Source of the DNA: Terracoccus luteus
GTDB lineage: Bacteria > Actinomycetota > Actinomycetes > Actinomycetales > Dermatophilaceae
Assembly: GCF_003635045.1 (NCBI RefSeq)
Contig: NZ_RBXT01000001.1
Coordinates: forward strand, 2,294,001-2,358,000
Length of the DNA stretch: 64,000 bases
Reading direction: 5' to 3'
Of this stretch, positions 54,496-62,033 are shown in pieces (the first letter of the stretch is position 1; each line of letters starts with the position of its first letter). Below the pieces are notes generated by a model. The model made no database searches. It was not told the origin of the DNA and saw nothing but the letters and a program-made list of their open reading frames with translations. The position numbers and the translations under genes were made by a program.

Positions 54496-55425
54496 ATGTA
54501 CGCCGACGACTGGACCCTAGACCTGGGCCTGCAGGTTGCGGACGAACCGCCACCACTCACGACCGCACAAGGAGCCAAGCGATCGGTTTCCGGCATGGTT
54601 GATGAGTGCATCGAGTCAGGCGCGGCTACCAGTCTGGATGACCTCATCCGTCAGGTGTCGAACTTCCGCCAGTACCGTCTCTTCAACGCGCTCCTGGCCG
54701 TGCTCCAACTCCCGAACCCCCGCCTGCTCCTCCCCGCCCACGAGTGGGCCAGCCGATGGCGGAGGACAATCCGTCCTGAACAACGCCCGCTAGTGCTTCT
54801 GCTCCCCAACGGGCCCGTGATGTTCCTCTATGACGTGTCCCAGACGGAAGGCAACACAGACTCCCGGTCACTCCCTGCTGCCTTGCAGAACCCGTATGCC
54901 ATGAAACACGTTCGGGACGCCGACTACGCACTCTCGTGGCTGAGCAAGAACGCCAAGCATGATGGAGTTCGGATCACCGAAGGACGACGCGGACAGTCGT
55001 CAGCTGGCCACATCAAGCGATCACTATCCGGCCAGAAGATGCGCGTGGACTCCCGCGACGGTCAGGTGGTCGCCGAGATGGTGACCGTGAGATTTGAGTG
55101 CATGCTCAACCAGTCGTACTCGGAGACGGAAAGGCTGGCAACACTCGCCCACGAACTTGGCCACCTGTACTGCGGACATCTGGGCAGCGGCGCGGACGAC
55201 TGGTGGCCCACGCGCACCGAACTCAGCCATGAGCAAGACGAGTTCGAAGCCGAGACCGCAGCGCAGCTCGCTTTCAGGCGGATCGCGCCGGCTGCCAAAC
55301 TCCCGGACCATCTGGATCAGTACAACATCGACGAGAATCGGATCGACGCAGACTGGGGTGCAATCACGCGCGCTGCGGATCGCATCATCGCCATGTCTCA
55401 AGGGTCGAGCCCGAAACGCCGCTGA
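54496..55425 (+). CDS. ArdC-like domain plus ImmA/IrrE-type metallopeptidase
   Basis: In this 309-residue protein, residues about 45-130 resemble the ArdC N-terminal ssDNA-binding domain (FRQYRLFNALLAVLQLPNPR, then FLYDVSQTEG). The C-terminal half is a zincin with LAHELGHLYCGHLG (HExxH) and a downstream Glu in DEFEAETAA. ArdC proteins of plasmids inhibit type I restriction; ImmA/IrrE peptidases cleave repressors. It begins 1 nt after the hsdR stop and so is part of the restriction operon. A modulatory role on restriction is inferred. Confidence 0.75.
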   Translation: MYADDWTLDLGLQVADEPPPLTTAQGAKRSVSGMVDECIESGAATSLDDLIRQVSNFRQYRLFNALLAVLQLPNPRLLLPAHEWASRWRRTIRPEQRPLVLLLPNGPVMFLYDVSQTEGNTDSRSLPAALQNPYAMKHVRDADYALSWLSKNAKHDGVRITEGRRGQSSAGHIKRSLSGQKMRVDSRDGQVVAEMVTVRFECMLNQSYSETERLATLAHELGHLYCGHLGSGADDWWPTRTELSHEQDEFEAETAAQLAFRRIAPAAKLPDHLDQYNIDENRIDADWGAITRAADRIIAMSQGSSPKRR

Positions 55426-55618
55426 CCTTTGGGCCCACCAGTTGGACGGTTGGCGACCCCACAGATATCCCCCAGTGAGACCCCCAGAATTTTCTCCCGT
55501 GTGTTTCAAGGCCCCACCATCCGCACCGGGGGGTGGGTCGTGAAGAAGTGGGAAGGGGGGCCCAACCATCCTTCGCCGGTGGAAGATTGCCCGGCAGGCT
55601 GCAGTCCATTGCTAATGC

Positions 55619-56305
55619 TCAGGCGTGCGGTCCTGCGACTCGACGACCGGCCGTCGAATTCAATATCCCCTGCACGGAGGAGAGCGACCAGCACACTCCC
55701 CCGCGGGCCGTGGGCACGCCCTCATCCGTGAGGCGCTGGGCGATCTGCTTCAACGTGCTGCCGTTGGCCCTGTCCAGCACGATTCGCTCAACGACGTTCA
55801 GCGGGACGCTTCTTGGCCGGCCGACATGAACGCCTTCTGCACGGCGTTGAGCCATGCCCTCCCGTGTCCTTGCTCCAATGAGATCACGCTCGTACTCGGC
55901 AGCGGCCGCAAGCACATGCGCCGTGAACTTGCCGGCGGGATCCTCGGTGTCGAGGTTCGGGGACAGCAGAACGATCCTCCAGGACCGCTTCTTGGCGCGT
56001 GCGAGCAGCCCCGCGAAGTCGGCGACGGACCTGGACACACGGTCAAGACGCACCGCGAGGAGGGCATCCGCTCCCCCACTGTCCAGTCGTTCTAGTGCGG
56101 ACGCAAGGCCAGGGCGCCTCAGGTCCTTAGCACTGAATCCCTCGTCGGCGACCACCTCGCAGTCCCAACCCCGGCGCAACGCCTCCGCACCTAGGGCAGC
56201 CCGCTGGGCATCCACACTCGCGCCTTCGGTGGCCTGCTCGGCCGTCGACACACGAACGTAGGCCAAGGCGAGAGGACGAGATCGGGCGATGCGCGTACGT
56301 GCCAT
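55619..56305 (-). CDS. serine recombinase (resolvase/invertase family)
   Basis: The 228-residue serine recombinase has its catalytic Ser20 in YVRVSTAEQATEG. The conserved core is ALLAVRLDRVSRSVADF, and TAHVLAAAAEYERDLIGARTREG leads into a C-terminal helix-turn-helix (LKQIAQRLTDEGVPTARGG). It is the small type rather than a large serine integrase. It may resolve or invert DNA within the element, or be a remnant of a separate insertion. A perfect 27-bp palindrome lies 21 bp before its ATG. Confidence 0.9.
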   Translation of the reverse strand: MARTRIARSRPLALAYVRVSTAEQATEGASVDAQRAALGAEALRRGWDCEVVADEGFSAKDLRRPGLASALERLDSGGADALLAVRLDRVSRSVADFAGLLARAKKRSWRIVLLSPNLDTEDPAGKFTAHVLAAAAEYERDLIGARTREGMAQRRAEGVHVGRPRSVPLNVVERIVLDRANGSTLKQIAQRLTDEGVPTARGGVCWSLSSVQGILNSTAGRRVAGPHA

Positions 56306-56325
56306 GTCCGGAGCATGCTCCTCGG

Positions 56326-56352
56326 TTTACGAAAAGGAACCCTTTTCGTAAA
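56326..56352. promoter_or_regulatory. perfect 27-bp palindrome upstream of the serine recombinase
   Basis: TTTACGAAAAGG (56326-56337) and CCTTTTCGTAAA (56341-56352) are perfect inverted arms with a 3-nt AAC centre. Its AT-rich arms stand out from the surroundings. It is either the recombinase crossover/res subsite or an autoregulatory operator; position alone cannot separate these. It is not followed by a T-run, so a terminator is less likely. Confidence 0.6.
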
Positions 56353-56504
56353 ACGACCCTGCGTCGCAGCTTCAGGGAACACTGCGCCGGCGTGCAGTTC
56401 CACGGCCTCAACCGTGTCAGGTGCGCATACCGACCCGCTCCCCCAGCGGGATGAGCGAGTATTGAGCCGTCCACCGGCGGTGAGTGAAGCGGTTTCAGAC
56501 GCCG

Positions 56505-57221
56505 TCACCAAGCGAAGCGCGCCTTGCGGCCCAACTCGGGCTCGCCGTCCTTGGGCGGGTGCACCGTGTACCCGAGCGCTTGCAGTTCTTCCGCGGTCTC
56601 ACGCGCCATCGCCCGAGCTACGGCGCGCGCTTGGATCACCCTGAACTCCGCACGCCGCTCATCGACCGCTGCCTTCCACCCCGCGACCTCGTCAACCCCA
56701 CACTCGGTGATGAGGAACTGGATCACGTCTTCGAGGTCGGGCCGGAACCGGCTTCCCCCGGTTGGCAGGTGGAGTGCTGACATGTCGTGCGCCTTGGCGC
56801 GCCGAGTTCGCGTCAATAGGTGCGAGAGCGTGCCCCGTTCGGCGTGCACGTGGATATGTGAGTGCGGAGTCGTCCGCGCCTCATACTCGTACTCGAACCG
56901 GATCAAAGGGCTACGGTCCTTGGTCGAGACGATCCAGAACTTTGACCCGTCTACCGCGAGGTATCTCCCCGTGCTGTCGGGCCTGCACGAGTAGGTCACC
57001 CGAAGCCACGCGAGAGGCACACCCCTGACGTGCAACGGGACCCCGCCACGCTCCCGTCCGTTCTCGTCCAGGGTCTGCCCGTCCGGCCGGATCCAGAGCT
57101 TCGACCCCAGCACCGAAACCCGCATGTTCGGGGCTTGCGGGAGGGTTCTGCGCAAGAGGCCACCAACCTTGTCCGCGAACGAGCGGGCCTCGGACTCGAG
57201 CCACGCTTCAGGCTCATTCAT
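56505..57221 (-). CDS. hypothetical protein, second gene of a two-gene unit
   Basis: This 238-residue protein has a beta-rich core with FEYEYEARTTPHSHIHVHAE (several His) and RTRRAKAHDMSALHLPTGG. A helical C-terminus follows (DLEDVIQFLITECGVD, then an Ala/Arg-rich helix). I recall similar proteins in actinobacterial islands next to a roughly 60-residue partner, without known function. The ATG at 57221 overlaps the small gene's stop by 8 bp, so the pair is co-translated. A toxin role is possible but unproven. Confidence 0.65.
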   Translation of the reverse strand: MNEPEAWLESEARSFADKVGGLLRRTLPQAPNMRVSVLGSKLWIRPDGQTLDENGRERGGVPLHVRGVPLAWLRVTYSCRPDSTGRYLAVDGSKFWIVSTKDRSPLIRFEYEYEARTTPHSHIHVHAERGTLSHLLTRTRRAKAHDMSALHLPTGGSRFRPDLEDVIQFLITECGVDEVAGWKAAVDERRAEFRVIQARAVARAMARETAEELQALGYTVHPPKDGEPELGRKARFAW

Positions 57222-57393
57222 CGAGGAGATAACCGAGTTCCTCAACCTCGGCCCACGCGACCCACTCCTCGCCGACCAACTCACCGGCCGCGGCCATGCG
57301 CCTCAACTCGTCGAACGTCAGGCCGAGACGGGCGAGGATGGCATCTATCTGCGCGCGCAGTTCGGCCCGAGTGGGGTGGTCGATTGCGGTCAT
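57214..57393 (-). CDS. 59-residue hypothetical protein, first gene of a two-gene unit
   Basis: The small helical protein MTAIDHPTRAELRAQIDAIL... contains LGLTFDELRRMAAAGEL, which looks like a degenerate helix-turn-helix, and ends in an acidic helix. Its 3' end overlaps the next gene by 8 bp. The size, acidic nature and coupling resemble an antitoxin or small regulator, which is an inference. Confidence 0.6.
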   Translation of the reverse strand: MTAIDHPTRAELRAQIDAILARLGLTFDELRRMAAAGELVGEEWVAWAEVEELGYLLDE

Positions 57394-57518
57394 GCACTTA
57401 CGGTAAGCCCAAGGTCCGACAGCGCAGGTTGACACGCTCATCGGCCACGACTGCGCGGTGGCGCGGATCCGAATAGCCGCAGAGGCTACCGAAGCGTCAG
57501 CAAGAGTCTTATCCGGCG

Positions 57519-57800
57519 TCACACCATGCGCTGGGCTCGTGTACCGCGGATGAACGCGTAGTCGCTCTCTTCCTGTGGGGTCATCGCGATGATGTTGATA
57601 GGCGGGCTCTCGTCGTCCCACGCGCGTACCGACCGGATCGCCTTGATGTCCGCAGGGTCTTGGTACAAGAGCAGGACGTCGAGGTCAGCCGGCGTGAGAC
57701 TCGTCAGGACCGACCCGAACACCCACAGCTCGACTCGTGGGTGCCTCCTAACGACTTGGCATAGTCGATCGAGCTGTGGCCAACCTCTTAGCTCTCCCAC
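57519..57800 (-). CDS. minimal nucleotidyltransferase-fold protein
   Basis: This 93-residue protein has the polymerase-beta NTase signature ELWVFGSVLTSLTPADLDVL: GS, then eight residues, then DxD (Asp-Leu-Asp). The fold is short, like MNT antitoxins that AMPylate HEPN toxins. GTG 57800 overlaps the upstream gene by 13 bp. Here the operon partners are an unknown protein and an HNH protein, not a HEPN protein. The third acidic residue of the family is not obvious. Confidence 0.7.
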   Translation of the reverse strand: MGELRGWPQLDRLCQVVRRHPRVELWVFGSVLTSLTPADLDVLLLYQDPADIKAIRSVRAWDDESPPINIIAMTPQEESDYAFIRGTRAQRMV

Positions 57801-58471
57801 GGGTCCCGCAGCGAGGACAGGAATTCTGGGAAGGTCGTGATCTCGACCCCGGCGTGAGAGACGGCATCAAGCGTCGCACGTGAGAATCCATGACAGCTTG
57901 AGTTCGTGTTAACAAGGGCATCAACATCGATCTCGGGGTAAGCCTCGATGAGGCGGTAGACCTCCTCCTGGGTGACTTCGTACGGGTTCAGGGTGATGAT
58001 GACCAAGTTCCGCAGGCCGCCCGGTCGCTCAATCTCGTAAGCGTCGTACCCGACGCGTCGCCAGGCCTCGATGTTGCGGTTGATGCTCAGCCGTCGTTGG
58101 ACATACTCGTGGTTCTTTGACTTGTAAGCTCCGACGTCTGGGAGGCGGCCTAACGCGTCCTGCAGCGTGCCGAGCCCGCCGACTGCGATGCCGAGCGCGT
58201 CAGCCTTGGTGTATGTAGGGCTAGTGACGGTTGTGGCCTTGGTCACGACGACGAACTGGATGTCAGCCATCTCCTCCAACGCGGCATCCAGATCGTCGGG
58301 GGTGAACACTCGGGCGATGTTGGGCTCAGCACAGTAGATGGCCGCGGGCGGGAGGTCTTCGCGGATCGCCCTGAGGCTGTTCGGTCCTTCAGTGATGACT
58401 TCGGTAACGCCGGTGGGGCGTCCGTAGTTGTCCTCGTGTAGCCGCTCGCCAATCCAGTCGCATAGAGTCAT
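57788..58471 (-). CDS. unknown protein in HNH/NTase operon
   Basis: I do not recognise this 227-residue soluble protein. It has alternating strands and helices: IQFVVVTKATTVTS; YVQRRLSINRNIEAWRRVGYDAYEIE; LVIITLNPYEVTQEEVYRLIEAYP; VNTNSSCHGFSRATLDAVSHAG then VEITTFPEFLSSL. The final strand-helix-strand arrangement is compatible with a Rossmann-like or restriction-endonuclease-like core, but no catalytic motif is certain. Its ATG overlaps the HNH stop (ATGA) and its stop overlaps the NTase gene. Confidence 0.7.
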   Translation of the reverse strand: MTLCDWIGERLHEDNYGRPTGVTEVITEGPNSLRAIREDLPPAAIYCAEPNIARVFTPDDLDAALEEMADIQFVVVTKATTVTSPTYTKADALGIAVGGLGTLQDALGRLPDVGAYKSKNHEYVQRRLSINRNIEAWRRVGYDAYEIERPGGLRNLVIITLNPYEVTQEEVYRLIEAYPEIDVDALVNTNSSCHGFSRATLDAVSHAGVEITTFPEFLSSLRDPWES

Positions 58472-59187
58472 TCATCGTCCTTAAGGATCTCGTCCATTCC
58501 TTCCGGGAACCTAGAGGTCCCAGTCGCATAGTCGCCCAGAACATGACGGGCGGCAAACTCATCCTGATGCAGGGAGAACTTGTCCGCGGTGGACCGCTCC
58601 TCGGGTGTCAGCAGGTGTCGGTTAACCGCGAGGGCGCGAACGAGCTTCGCGTTATTCGGCACCAGCCGCCGAACAGCGTGGGTACGCCACTGGTGCGCGC
58701 GATCGTCGGAGAAGTCATCGTCCAAGGGGCCGTAGGTTTCGAAGATCGTTTGGTTCTCGGCGATAACCGGTTCGATGTAGGCGCGCGCGGCCTGCCTGTC
58801 CAAGAACCGGGGGGTGCCCAGCGCCCGCTCAAGGTCGCTTCGGTGCCCAGCCTTCCATGCCCGCATCAACTGCACCGGATGGTTGACTGGGTCCTTATCA
58901 ACCCAGGTATGGCAATTGGCGCACAAGACCGCGATGTTGGAGTGATGGGCCCGGTCTGCCTCCGACATCTGCTCCTTAGGGACATCCCGGGCGCCGCCGG
59001 TTGTAGCTGCGACTATGTGCGCCATCTCCGCGAAGTCAATGTCACCATCGTCAGGGAACAGGAAGCTCCGGCAGTCCGGCCGCTGGCAGTACCCGCCAGA
59101 CTCGGCCCAGAGACGCCGCTTGGTCTCGGCCTTCAGCGTTAGCCGATCGCACCGGTTGGGGTCCTTCTGCTTTCCTTTAGTCGCCAC
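58468..59187 (-). CDS. HNH endonuclease
   Basis: The 239-residue protein has an N-terminal HNH domain (about 15-100). Zinc-type cysteines are in YCQRPDC, the catalytic His is in MAHIVAATTGGAR, and NIAVLCANCHTWVDKDP holds the Asn and CxxCH end. The C-terminal 120 residues are helical and unassigned, perhaps sensing or partner binding. GTG 59187 begins at the HNH lead; CAGAAT a few nt upstream may be a -10 for a leaderless mRNA. It is the first gene of a three-gene overlapping operon. Confidence 0.87.
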   Translation of the reverse strand: MATKGKQKDPNRCDRLTLKAETKRRLWAESGGYCQRPDCRSFLFPDDGDIDFAEMAHIVAATTGGARDVPKEQMSEADRAHHSNIAVLCANCHTWVDKDPVNHPVQLMRAWKAGHRSDLERALGTPRFLDRQAARAYIEPVIAENQTIFETYGPLDDDFSDDRAHQWRTHAVRRLVPNNAKLVRALAVNRHLLTPEERSTADKFSLHQDEFAARHVLGDYATGTSRFPEGMDEILKDDE

Positions 59188-59428
59188 TGACCGATTCTGC
59201 CCCAGATCAACCAGCGACGCTGACACCCTGCGCCGGGGTCCCCGGAAGCAGCTGTGGTGGGTGCAAGTCAGGGCTAGTGCGCTCGCTTCGCATCGGCATG
59301 TGACCACTCGCAAAGCATCCGGAGAAGCAGCACGTGTCATGAGTAGAGGGCTCGGAGTTGGCGGACAAGGCTCCGACTTCGCCCCCAGGTCGTTAGCTGC
59401 TGCACACTTCTTCGGGCGTGCGCGCGCG

Positions 59429-60541
59429 TTAGGGCGCCGCAGAAACCACACCCACATGGGCCAGTTCGACGATTGCCCCGGCATCGAAGTCCAGCGCCCT
59501 TAGAGGTCCAACGCCCCAAGGGTCTACCAGTTCGCTTGCGTAGAGGTCGAGGTTCTTTGCCTCGTTTCGGTACTTCGTGACAGTGGCGCCATCGAACGCA
59601 GAAGGCATGAGCGCGTCGAGCCACAGTTGCCCCAACATCGCTCGCACATGGTTCGCCGGCTTCGAGGCAATCAACTCACCGACGGCGACCAGCGTCTTCT
59701 GCCGAACGGAGCCCACGGGGGTGCCGAACCGGCACCGGTGGAAGTATCTCTCCGCCAAGGTCCACAACCTCGTAGGACTGAGTTCCCCAACGGATGCCAC
59801 GCCTTCCTCCTCGAGGCCGCGGCGTCGGAGCTGCAACTCGTACCGAAGTCGGTCCTGGTTCTCGAGGGCGTGCGCAAGCCTCTCCTGCTGCGCGTGCGAA
59901 GCAACGTCTGAGGAAGCCCCCTCGCGCGAACCCGCATAGAGCGCTGAACGGAGGTACAGCCTCGCCTGCCACCGCCCCGTCTCGCGATAAAGGGTCTGGA
60001 CGCCAGGAGACTTGGAGGACATGTAGCCGTGCGTGGCCGCTCGCTGCGCCGGTACACGGGCGAGTCCTGCGAGGTGGGCGTTCGCCTGGGTCACTCCCTG
60101 GAAGTCACGGACGACGTCCAGACGCATAAGGGTGAGGTCTTCGGGCTCGCACTCCCATTGGACGTGCTCGCCCACGAGGCCCCACAGATCCTCGACCGCT
60201 GACTGCACCTCTGCAACGGGAGCCGCGACGGTGTTGTCCCCATAGAGAAGGTTCGGGACCGAGCACTCCAGCATGACCTCGGGCCGTCCGCGCCAGTGGT
60301 CGGCACGAATCATGACGCCGTCCGCGACCCACACCTCAGCCGAAGTCTCGGTCTCATGCGCCGCACCCGTGACAACGTCTATATCCCGCCGGATGCGCTG
60401 TCTGGGCAGCGATCCCAGGGTGTCCGGATGGACTCGGCCTCGAAGGGCGATGGTGTCGACACCCACCGTGCCGGACTGGGCAGATTTTGGGGTGTTCCGC
60501 TGCCTGTCAGTTGGCGCAGTGGGCCCGAGCGTGTCCGGCAT
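59429..60541 (-). CDS. putative replication initiation protein (phage/plasmid type)
   Basis: The 370-residue protein resembles replication initiators of actinobacterial integrative plasmids, and the phage X/G2P-like group more distantly. Features are VGVDTIALRGRV at the start, LTLMRLDVVRDFQGV, and GVQTLYRETGRWQARLYLRSALY in the centre, with a helical C-terminus (LVAVGELIASKPANHVRAMLGQLW). The nicking Tyr cannot be pinpointed. Its ATG shares one base with the stop of the excisionase-like gene, giving an xis-rep operon. Function is inferred from family resemblance and position. Confidence 0.6.
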   Translation of the reverse strand: MPDTLGPTAPTDRQRNTPKSAQSGTVGVDTIALRGRVHPDTLGSLPRQRIRRDIDVVTGAAHETETSAEVWVADGVMIRADHWRGRPEVMLECSVPNLLYGDNTVAAPVAEVQSAVEDLWGLVGEHVQWECEPEDLTLMRLDVVRDFQGVTQANAHLAGLARVPAQRAATHGYMSSKSPGVQTLYRETGRWQARLYLRSALYAGSREGASSDVASHAQQERLAHALENQDRLRYELQLRRRGLEEEGVASVGELSPTRLWTLAERYFHRCRFGTPVGSVRQKTLVAVGELIASKPANHVRAMLGQLWLDALMPSAFDGATVTKYRNEAKNLDLYASELVDPWGVGPLRALDFDAGAIVELAHVGVVSAAP

Positions 60542-60774
60542 CAGCGAGCCACAGCACCGTCAGCGACGCGACGGCCCTCAAGCCAGGTGCTCACGTCATC
60601 CGACGCATACAGCACACGCCGCCCGACCTTGAAGCCCTGTGGGCCGGTGCCGACGTGACGCCAGTAGCGAACCGTGGCAGGCACGGTGCGGCAGAGCGCG
60701 GCGACCTCATCGGTGGTCAGGAGCGGAGTGTTGAAGGTGGACTTGAGTGCAGTGTTCGAAAATTCGTTGCTCAC
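60541..60774 (-). CDS. excisionase-like / AlpA-type helix-turn-helix protein
   Basis: The small protein (77 residues from GTG 60774; 89 if GTG 60810 is used) has a MerR-like winged helix: LLTTDEVAALCRTVPATVRYWRHVGTGP, then FKVGRRVLYASDDVSTWLE. This is the normal Xis/AlpA domain of integrative elements. It is divergent from the integrase and overlaps rep by one base. It probably directs excision and may repress int. Confidence 0.85.
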   Translation of the reverse strand: MSNEFSNTALKSTFNTPLLTTDEVAALCRTVPATVRYWRHVGTGPQGFKVGRRVLYASDDVSTWLEGRRVADGAVAR

Positions 60775-60822
60775 GTTGGTAGGAACGCGGGACCGCCGAA
60801 AAGGTATCACTTTTGACCCGTT

Positions 60823-60840
60823 ATGTGATCCAGATCACAT
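60823..60840. promoter_or_regulatory. perfect CRP-family binding palindrome between xis and int
   Basis: ATGTGATC-CA-GATCACAT is an 18-bp perfect palindrome containing TGTGA-N6-TCACA, the consensus of CRP/GlxR-type regulators. It lies in the divergent int/xis promoter region. A host cAMP-responsive regulator could therefore sense cell state and control excision; this is inferred. Confidence 0.65.
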
Positions 60841-60940
60841 GGATTGGGCCAAAAGCGTGTACTCGCTAACATGTGCGCACCTGTACGCTTCTCCCTCGCC
60901 ATCCGGATGCCGGTACGATCCAATCGACGGAAGGCGGACA

Positions 60941-62014
60941 ATGGCCAGCATCACGAAGCGCCCCAACGGCAAGTGGCGGGCTCGGTACCGAGACGAGAGC
61001 CAGCACGAGCACGCTCGCCACTTCGAGCGAAAAGTCGATGCCCAGCGATGGCTCGACTCCGTGACAGCCTCCATCGTGCGAGGTGAGTACGTCGACCCTC
61101 GGGCGGGAGCGATCAGCTTCATGACGTTCTACGACTCGTGGGCAGAGCGTCAGGTGTGGGCTACTGGAACTAGAAGACCCATGGACTTGGCCGCAGGGTC
61201 CTTCCCAGACGTGCGGCTGAGCTCCTTGCGCCGGTCCCACTTCGAGGGGTGGGTCAAGGCAATGACCGAACGAGACCTGGCCCCCGGAACCATCAAGACC
61301 CGAGCCCAGAATGTACGTTCCGTGCTTCGCGCTGCCGTCGCGGACCAGGTGATCCCTCGTGACCCCAGCATCGGCGTCACGCTCCCCCGCACTCGCCGCA
61401 AGGAAGCGAGCATGTCCATCCCCTCGACCGAAGTCGTGGGGCGCTTGTTGGAGCGATCCGAGCACTCTGCCTTCATCGCCGTTTGCGCCTTCGCGGGGCT
61501 TCGCCTTGGCGAGGCGGCAGCTCTGAGGCCGACCGACATCGACGCAGAGAGGGGCGTCCTCTCGGTCACTCGACAGGTTCAGCGGGAGCGCGGTGGGTCC
61601 GTCGAGATCAAGTCACCAAAGGCTGGCTCGGAGAGAGTTGTGTTCATCCCTGACAGCCTGACTTCGATGCTGCTTCAACTCGTGGACGCGAAAGGTCGTA
61701 CGGAGTGGCTGTTCGCCGACGACGGCGAGAACCCGCCCCACCAGAACACTGTCGGTCACTGGTGGCGGACGGCGTGCAAGCGTGCTGGCGTCTCCTACCG
61801 ACTCCACGACCTCAGGCACTTCTACGCAAGCGGACTCATCGCCGCCGGCTGTGACGTCGTCACGGTGCAACGGGCGCTCGGACACTCCAAGGCAACGACC
61901 ACGCTCGACCGCTACTCGCACCTCTGGCCCACCGCCGAGGACCGAACCCGCAAGGCGGCGGCTGAGCTCCTTGCGGACTCGTTGCGGACCACGAGGAAGC
62001 TACACGCCGTCTGA
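60941..62014 (+). CDS. int: site-specific tyrosine recombinase (integrase)
   Basis: The 357-residue phage-type integrase has an N-terminal AP2-like/arm-binding part (ASITKRPNGKWRARYRDE), a SAM-like core-binding domain (about 65-165) and a catalytic domain. Active residues are Arg188 (FAGLRLGEA), His289 and Arg292 (LHDLRH), His315 (LGHSKATTT) and Tyr325 (DRYSHL). GGAAGGCGGACA precedes the ATG. Its stop is 22 bp from the attR core in ychF, the normal place for the integrase of the element. Confidence 0.95.
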   Translation: MASITKRPNGKWRARYRDESQHEHARHFERKVDAQRWLDSVTASIVRGEYVDPRAGAISFMTFYDSWAERQVWATGTRRPMDLAAGSFPDVRLSSLRRSHFEGWVKAMTERDLAPGTIKTRAQNVRSVLRAAVADQVIPRDPSIGVTLPRTRRKEASMSIPSTEVVGRLLERSEHSAFIAVCAFAGLRLGEAAALRPTDIDAERGVLSVTRQVQRERGGSVEIKSPKAGSERVVFIPDSLTSMLLQLVDAKGRTEWLFADDGENPPHQNTVGHWWRTACKRAGVSYRLHDLRHFYASGLIAAGCDVVTVQRALGHSKATTTLDRYSHLWPTAEDRTRKAAAELLADSLRTTRKLHAV

Positions 62015-62033
62015 CCTGGGCAGACGCGCTCGA

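Noticed and set aside
45449-57800. HEPN-like gene and minimal NTase as an MNT-HEPN toxin-antitoxin pair
   Set aside because: They are about 11 kb apart, on opposite strands and on different sides of the element boundary; known pairs are adjacent.
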